From Tetraselmis striata (taxonomy: Eukaryota > Chlorophyta > Chlorodendrophyceae > Chlorodendrales > Chlorodendraceae), in assembly GCA_006384855.1 (NCBI GenBank), contig VCJN01003129.1, forward strand, positions 52,580-116,579: DNA of 64,000 nt, read 5' to 3'. Position numbers and translations under genes: made by a program. A model generated the notes under the pieces. That model was not told where the DNA came from, did no database searches, and worked only from the letters and a program-made list of their open reading frames with translations. The first letter of the stretch is position 1. Every line of letters starts with the position of its first letter. Shown one piece after another: positions 57,828 through 64,000 of the stretch.

Positions 57828-58432
57828 ATGGCGGTGCCGGCCCCACCTATGTCTAGGGCCACCTCCTCACAACACCCCGCCACGACGGCGTCGGCCACCG
57901 CCGACGGCGCCGTTGCGGGGGGGGGACGCCCTGCCAGGCGACGATGATGCGCCTGGTGCGCCGCGTCAGGAGGCGGAGGAGGCCGTGGTCGAGGCGACTG
58001 ATCGGGCTGAGGGGGTTGTTGAGGCGAGCGAGGCTGCGCTCGCGCCACCCGCCCCGCAGCCACCTGCGGGACATGCCGACTTGCTCGTCGCCATGTTGAC
58101 CGGAGCACTACGAGCAGTGGCGGGAGGCGGCCACATGCACTATCATGTGCGTGGACTGCGGCCAACGGACGGACTGGGAGTGTTGCTGCGACGGCACCCC
58201 GGCTTTGTGCGGCCCCAAGTACCCATGCATGGCGACCCATCAGCGGGCAGTCCCCTGCCCGACCACGGCCACGGTGAGGGCGGAGTTCCGCCATGTCAGG
58301 GACGCGTTCCACGACGCGACTCGCGCCGCCGTGTGTGAGGCTTCCGAGAAGGCACGCGCGGCTGGTGGGGTGCGCAGGGTGAGGCGGCGGACGGCCCAGG
58401 AGATGAAGGAGAGCGAGACATGCCGTCAGTGA
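57828..58432 (+). pseudogene. Zinc-ribbon protein in transposon copy B, broken
   Basis: It matches 47387-48016 but has 9 G instead of 8 in the run near 57916 and lacks 26 bases before the ribbon (near 58150). The ribbon itself (CVDCGQRTDWECCC) and basic tail are intact at 58145-58432 but out of frame with the N-terminal part. Confidence 0.6.
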
Positions 58433-58607
58433 GGTCGGGCGCAATGTCATTGGGTGGGGCACACGGACGTGTAACACTTGCACTTTGCGCGTACTGCTGG
58501 GTTACATCCAGGCGGTGTCACACTATGCAACCGGAAAGGCTGCGTTGCTACTGCAAACGATGCTACGCCTCACTCGGTAGCAACCGCTGCCCCGCCCATC
58601 CCACTCG

Positions 58608-58835
58608 CGTTGGCGCCGCGCTGCCCCGGCCGCCGCGCCTTGGCGCCGCGCTGCCCTGGCCGCCGCGCCTTGGCGCCGCGCTGCCCCGGCCGCCGCGCCT
58701 TGGCGCCGCGCTGCCCCGGCCGCCGCGCCTTGGCGCCGCGCTGCCCCGGCCGCCGCGCCTTGGCGCGCGCTGCCCCGGCCGCCGCGCCTTGGCGCCGCGC
58801 TGCCCCGGCCGCCGCGCCTTGGCGCCGCGCTGGGT
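58608..58835 (+). repeat. 30-bp GC-rich minisatellite, about 7 units (copy B)
   Basis: Same unit as 48966-49775 (CTTGGCGCCGCGCTGCCCCG...). One unit has a 1-base loss (near 58765) and another a C-to-T change. It is fused directly to CCCATCCCACTCG. Confidence 0.95.
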
Positions 58836-60277
58836 CTCGAGTCCTCCCCTCCCTGGTGAGCGCGTCCACCTGCGCCTTGCGCTCGGGGCCGTCCTCCTCC
58901 GTCACCACATTCTGCAACCCCCACCGCGTGACGAACCACGCAGCTCCTTGCATGCGCTTGTACATGTGCCCAAGCACCGCCTGGGGACGCGAAGCTCCTT
59001 CTCGGTCATGATCGCCTTCACCCGGGCCTCCTCGAACAGCGGACCGGCGTTAAGAATGGAAAACGTTTCCATGTGGTGCAAGCAGTCCTCCATGACCCAG
59101 CCGGACTGCACCGTCACCTTGCCTGACCCTGCAGTCATGGAGGGGAATGCCGTCACGCCCACGCCCACGCCCACGCCCGGGGGGGGGGGGGGGGGGTTAC
59201 CTTTCGACTTCTTGGACACCGCAAACGAAGGGCGCAACCCGCGTCCAAAGTTGCTGGGTATCGGGACTAAAGCCTGGCGCCGGTCTTCCTGCTTCATAGC
59301 TCGGAATCCAATGTGGCCCTGCACGGTGACAAATTTCCTCCAGAAGTCCCTTCCCAAGCCAAAAAAAAACAGGTGGAACGGCGCGAGGGGGAAGAGGTTG
59401 ACCATGCTGACATAGCCCAGGACCACATGCACATGGCACACGCCATGGCAGCCAGTGTTGTGCTTGGCCTCCGCCAGCCGGGTTGTGTTGAACGCACGCC
59501 GGGCAAGGTGCGTGATTCACTGGACAAGTCATCGCCTTCATGGACGGTTACCAAGCGAGCATCCCCGTCCGCATCCACAGGGGGGTGCTCCTGGGCAGCC
59601 GCCATAGCCTCCACAACCTGCCACGCCGACCGGGCGGGTGCGTGTGATTCCATACAACCGCAGTTGAGTGGTGCCACCCGCACGCAGGCCGGGCCCACTC
59701 ACCTCTGAACGCAGAAGGTCCACAATGTCACCGTCCTCGAAAACAGCGCGCCACTGGGTCGCCCCGCCGTAGTCCTCCAACACCCACTCGGTAACGACGC
59801 CGGTTATCACGCCGTAGTGCCATACTCCCCGGAACTTCTTGGCGATGACCTTCATGTAGAAGTCACCGGGATCGCCTTTCCGTATCACGCCCTCATCGGC
59901 AGCTTCCACGTCCGCCGGCGGCCACGCAGGCGCGTCGATGTCCATACCGTCTTCGCCAACGGGGTCCTCCCCCACACCCATCACATCGTCCTCCGAGACC
60001 GGCGCCGGCGGGCCGTTTCCGACGGCTGCAGCTACTCCTGCTGCCGCCCCTGCCGCTGCTGCTGCTACTGCTGCCGCCCTGCTGCTGCTGCTTGTAATAA
60101 GGCGGCCTTGCGGTGCAACTTAGCCGCACGCTTCAACGAGTGGCTACAGTTCGGGTATTTCCGGAAGTGCCGCTCTCGCGCCGTCCTTTCACTACTGCCC
60201 GTCACGATGCCGTGGCAGTGCTTGCATGTGTACACGCCATTCTTCGACACACTCGACATCCATCCCTCTCCCGGCAT
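58830..60277 (-). pseudogene. BED-finger / tudor-like protein gene in transposon copy B
   Basis: Counterpart of 49770-51251. An ATG at 60277-60275 starts MPGEGWMSSVSKNG and the same CKHCH finger. Here the frame breaks in the GCA-repeat/poly-Ala stretch (near 60080-60090). The part that is broken in A (the join of the acidic linker to KKFRGVWHYGV) is intact in B, running to the donor at 59703. Downstream exons parallel copy A. Confidence 0.5.
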
Positions 60278-60574
60278 GCCTGCTGCCGCGCGCGCGCGGG
60301 GGGGGGGGGGGGGGGGGGGGGTTGAGAGTTGGGGTGGATGTAGCCCACCACCGGCAGGGAGCACAAATGCGAGTGCGCGGCTGTCCGCGCTTGGTTCAGC
60401 GGTGAGCGGCGGTGACCGCCAGGCGACCCCGTACTTCATGCGCGTGCTGGGGCGTTACACAATCATCAGCAGTTAGGGCGGCTGCATTAAAACGCGCACC
60501 TACGAACACCACCTACCGCCTACCACCTACCGTACCACCTACATCCGCCCACACCTCCGCCCGTCGTGCCGCAC

Positions 60575-60593
60575 CTGTCTCTTATACACATCT
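60575..60593. other. Tn5/Nextera mosaic-end adapter sequence (assembly artefact)
   Basis: CTGTCTCTTATACACATCT is the 19-bp Tn5 mosaic end used in Nextera libraries. In transposon copy A the matching place (about 51536) has no such insert. Sequence before it matches A closely. After it, up to about 60860, there are many single-base indels, as in an uncorrected read. Confidence 0.95.
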
Positions 60594-60883
60594 CCGCACA
60601 CGCGGGGTAGCGATGTGCAGCGATGGCAGCGAGTACGTGCCAAGCCGCCTTACTTAGCCCAGGGTACTCCGCGTCGGCGGGCGACACGCGAGCCGCGTGC
60701 GCCATATCAATTTGATGGAAATTATGGAAACGAGAAATTCATTATAACTTTACATGTCGCGCCGAGATTTAGTCGTCGCTAATGGGGATGAAATCAACGT
60801 CCCTCGTCCGTCCCGTATCGTCCCCGACATGTCGTCGTTCGTCACCCGTAGGGCACATTACGTCACATCTGAATCTCACAGTG

Positions 60884-60928
60884 CTTGTTTTCCTTGTCCT
60901 TGGCAGGCTCGTTCTTCTTTTGCGCCAT
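60884..60928 (-). CDS. Lys-rich N-terminal fragment abutting transposon copy B
   Basis: The ATG at 60928-60926 gives 15 codons (MAQKKNEPAKDKENK), and the sixteenth codon is the first of the transposon end. It could be the start of a gene disrupted by the insertion. It is too short to identify, and the join may be an assembly error. Confidence 0.25.
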
Positions 60929-61569
60929 TATGGCTGTAGGTTGGTTAACACGGTAGATGAGCGGGTTTCTTGGTGGGTAGCGGTGAGGGAGAGGTGGAAA
61001 TGACCTTGTCTCCGTCTGCCGCCGCTCTGAGCCCTGCTGGACCAACAACGCGCGTGCGCGCACTACAGTGCACCTTGTTGTCGTCATCAGGTTCATATAT
61101 TTTGCATCGCAACGAATATACAGGGCAAACTCATGCGACTATACATTACTATTACTGGGAGATAATATATTCCCTACTCGGGAGTCATGACGGTACGAGA
61201 GTACAGTATCGTGGCAATAATATTCCTTTATGCGATGATATATTCCTTGAATCGGATTCTGGTGTACATACTAGTACATAATTATTAACGATATACGAAA
61301 AAAATACGAAATATCACGAAATACTACCACGGAAATATTTCCTAAATATTTTCTGTACTACGATTTACAAAACCTCATCTGTACGGCATCATGTATTATG
61401 GCTCAATACCGATCATGTGTTTGAGTCATCAGGTCGTTCAATTATTTTGACCCGTAGTTGGATATTATGCACCCCGGTCAACGGCCCGTCCGAGAACGGT
61501 CATCGGCCGTCACTCTTCCTCACCACAAATCACAGTCCTTCACCGCCCCCACTCGCCCCACGGTGCAGC
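60929..61569. other. No gene recognised
   Basis: AT-rich stretch with many ATAT and GTAC words upstream of the transposase-like gene. No clear promoter motif. Confidence 0.4.
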
Positions 61570-63941
61570 ATGGCGGCGGTCGAAAGCATGGGCTCTTCTC
61601 CAGGATCCGGCGCGTCGGACACTACAGTTAATGTACCGCTGTGTTCGTGCCGCAGCGGGTACTCGTGTGATTGCGACGCGAGTGCTAGTGATAGTAAGGA
61701 GGTTGAGAAAAGAAAGTACACATGGAGCAAGGGCTCCGATGAGGTCGCCGACAGCAAGACTGGCAAGGTCTCGTAGCTGATCAGCAAGCGCACCTCTCGC
61801 GACTATATTCGCCTCATGCTCGCAAAGGAGGCTAGCGAGCAGCCGCCGTGCTGGTCGCGAAAGTGCGTGCACAAGCTATACACTCAGTGCGGAGAGGCCC
61901 TCGTTGACGCCGTGATGGACCGTCGTTGAGTGTATACTCTGGCAATCAGAACTGCTCCTTGGACCGGCTCGCTCAGGTTCTCAGAGGTGGCTACGACTCG
62001 TCATCCGACAAGTTCGATTACATGTTCATTTGATCACGGTGGCTACTTGCGCTCTTTCGATCATCGAGGCCCGATCTACACGTGTGGGCGTGCATGGGAG
62101 GTATTGCATCAGGTCTCGAAACGCGGACGTCTCGTGATCCAGCGGTCGGTGGCGCATAACGAACCCACGTACATCAAGCAGCGCAAGCAGAACGAGAGCA
62201 GACAAACCGGACCAAGGGAGCACGTGCGCATGTTTCTCGAGCACTTCTTCTCAGATGACCTCGGTCACGTCGAGATCATGCCTTTTCACGACAGCAACAG
62301 CGAGACCTTCAAGAAGCACCTACCTCCCTGGATAACCAATATTTGCGTCTACTACTATTACAAGTCGTGGGCTGAGGACGACAACACCATTCTCCGTGGT
62401 AAGTAAGACCCAAATTGTCCTACTGGTGACATAACGATTTTCGTCCCGCTGATGACAAACCGATATCGTCCCGATGATGACATAACGTTTCGTCCCGCTG
62501 ATGACAAACCGATTTCGTCCCGCTGATGACAAACCGATTTCGTGCCCCTGATGACATAACTTTTCGTCCCACTGATGACATACCGATTTCATCCCACTGA
62601 TGACATAACGTTTCGTCCCGCTGATGACATACCTATTTTTTGCCAGTGATGAGAGACATATTCGTCCCGCTGAGGACATAACAGATTTCGTCCCGCAGAT
62701 GACATTACCTGTTTCGTCCCGCTGATGATATAATCGATTTCGTTCCACTGACGACAAACCGATTTCGTCCCTCTGATAACATACAGTTTCGTCCCGCTGA
62801 TGATAGACCGTTACGTCCCACTAAGGACAGACCGATTTCGTCCCACTGCTGACATAACGTCTTGTCCCACTGATGACATACCGTTTCGTCCCACTGATGA
62901 CATTCCGTTTTGTCCCACTGATGACATAACATTTTCGTCCCGCTGATGACAAACCGATTTTCGTCCCACTGATGACATAGCGTTTTGTCCCACTGATGAC
63001 CGACCAATTTCGTCCCGTTGATGACGTACCGATTCTGTCCCGCTGATGATTTACCGATTTCATCTCCCTTATGACACACTGTTTCGTCATGTTGATGACA
63101 AACCGATTTTCGTCCCGCGGATACATCCATGTTTTCTTGCTAATGATAAAAAAATTCGTCTTGCTTGTTACGGACATGTTTCGTGCTGCTCGTGACGGGA
63201 CCGCTGATGATAGAAATCGTGATGAGACTAGTTTGCCCCGCTGATGACATGCCTTTTTCATGTATTGACGGAACTAGTTCATCCCACTATCGATATAATT
63301 ATTTCGACCCACTTTAGACCAAACTTTTTGTCTCACATTGTGAGACCTAATTTGTCCCTTTGTACACCGACCTATTCTGCCCCTGCCGCTTTATAGATTT
63401 GGCGACCGAGAGCGAAGCGATGCTCGCGTCGTTCGACACTTTCCGCCGGACTTGGAAGGAAGATTTCCCGGGTGTCACCACGCCAAAGGTGAAGCTATTC
63501 GGCCACTGTCCCATTTGCGCGGCCGGAAAAGCGCTCAAAGACCAAGCTCGGCGGAGATTTGCACCAAAGGACATGACGCCAAGGAACGTCAAGTGCACCG
63601 GTCAACATCAGCAGCTCGTGAGGCGTCAAGTCAGAGCCGAGCAAAAGGTCCACCTCGAGAGAGTGCGCCAGGAACGAAGGGATCTGAACAACGCCGTCTT
63701 CCAGTCGCGCCTTGGCCATGGAAACTTCTTCTTCTTCGAAATTGATAGCATGGACTCCGCGAAGACCCTGATGTCTCCTTGGATTCGCATCCCCAAGAAT
63801 GTGAAGCCCGACATGCTGAAGTACCACCTCACCTGTGTGAAGTACGGCGGCTACCGCCCGGACGACATCTACTACTACACCAACACCATCCCCCACGATT
63901 CGTCCACGATTTGCACTCTAATATGGATCACGATCATGAAG
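61570..63941 (+). CDS. Transposase-like protein (DUF7869-like), partial
   Basis: An ATG at 61570 starts a Cys/Ser-rich N-terminus (VPLCSCRSGYSCDCDAS), followed by ARDYIR-type and CWSRKCVHKLYTQCGEAL sequence. The exon ending at 62398 (GRAWEVLHQVSKRGRLVIQR, PPWITNICVYYYYKSW) has a perfect GTAAGT donor. It joins in phase to 63397-63941, which has TTPKVKLFGHCPICAAGKAL, a basic helix (HLERVRQERRDLNN), and FFEIDSMDSAKTLMSPW, where the Asp resembles the first catalytic Asp of these RNase H-fold transposases. A donor follows at 63942, so the gene continues beyond the window. Between 61770 and 62050 the frame changes at least twice (stops near 61773 and 61926), so there are extra introns or damage. 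Family call moderate. Confidence 0.5.
62405..63350 (+). repeat. About 27-31-bp minisatellite filling an intron
   Basis: About 32 degenerate units of the form CTGATGACA(AA/TA)CCGATTTCGTCCCG. Units keep TGATGACA and TTTCGTCCC best and decay towards the 3' end. It fills nearly all of the intron 62399-63396. Confidence 0.9.
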
Positions 63942-64000
63942 GTGAGCTCGTAAGCCTCCCGCAGATTCGCCGTGGTTGTCCCTGTAGCCGTGGACTGATG

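Larger units (their letters stand above)
52602..60883. mobile_element. Large DNA transposon with CACTG termini, copy B (8,282 bp)
   Basis: Same ends as copy A (CACTGTGAGATTCAGATGTG from 52602, and its reverse complement ending at 60883) and colinear content. Flanking triplets do not match (ACC at 52599-52601, CTT at 60884-60886). Differences from A are more tandem-repeat units (5 against 3), a much shorter GC-rich array, a deletion of about 0.8 kb with a hybrid junction near 58560-58610, and several frame-changing indels. The right end lies beyond a foreign 19-bp adapter sequence and may be misassembled. Confidence 0.85.

Noticed and set aside
57218..58483. 421-codon minus-strand frame in transposon copy B
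   Set aside because: It is opposite the zinc-ribbon gene, GC-rich, and not open over the same length in copy A.
62320..63261. Minus-strand frames with repeated CHQWDE-like words
   Set aside because: They are translations of the intronic minisatellite on the wrong strand; unit indels shift them repeatedly.
62405..63350. CRISPR-like direct repeats
   Set aside because: Units are contiguous and degenerate with no unique spacers, and they lie in a eukaryotic intron.
62405..63350. Box C-like TGATGA in each repeat unit suggesting a snoRNA cluster
   Set aside because: No paired D boxes or terminal stems at consistent spacing; it is better explained as a minisatellite.

Overview
This is nuclear DNA of a eukaryote, most likely a unicellular green alga. 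A prasinophyte such as Cymbomonas is my best guess, but this is inference from style, not a match. The evidence is intron-rich genes with GT...AG borders, GC-rich coding exons, and an algal-style receptor with a bacterial-type solute-binding domain. Other support comes from a tyrosine-recombinase retrotransposon, a non-LTR retrotransposon with a restriction-like endonuclease, and long poly(C)/poly(G) tracts.

Layout. 1-1.5 kb: an endogenous copy of a circular Rep-encoding ssDNA (CRESS) virus, with a partial capsid-like gene, a broken Rep and an iteron/TATA region. 3.26-11.78 kb: a gene of about 22 exons for a membrane receptor-like protein (betaine-type binding domain, Cys-rich GCC2/GCC3 repeats, many membrane spans, cytoplasmic tail). 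12.2-13.4 kb: a coiled-coil protein on the minus strand. 15.3-17.3 kb: a unit flanked by inverted repeats with an unknown ORF. 17.5-21.9 kb: a decayed non-LTR retrotransposon. 21.98-27.43 kb: a decayed DIRS/Ngaro-like element on the minus strand. 27.7-30.84 kb: a ZCCHC8-like gene (NEXT complex, RNA surveillance). 30.95-34.63 kb: a head-to-head inverted duplication carrying two secreted cystatin-like genes with matching TATA boxes. 34.6-39.1 kb: repeat-rich, without convincing genes. 39.1-41.9 kb: a minus-strand PAS-domain gene that appears to end in a WHEP-TRS domain.

43.5-60.9 kb is dominated by two about 8.3-kb copies (A and B) of one large DNA transposon with CACTG termini. Copy A has a 3-bp target duplication and sits inside a 5'-truncated second copy of the non-LTR element. 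The intact-site version of that target exists at 21.5 kb in the same window. Each copy carries a BED-finger gene, a zinc-ribbon gene, an about 372-bp tandem repeat and a 30/31-bp GC-rich array, and the two copies are broken at different places. Copy B contains a 19-bp Tn5/Nextera mosaic-end sequence at 60575-60593, an assembly artefact, and the sequence after it looks uncorrected. 61.6-63.9 kb holds a transposase-like gene whose large intron is almost wholly a minisatellite.

A general feature is that poly(C) tracts lie on the sense strand of introns, often directly after the 5' splice site. This holds for genes on both strands.
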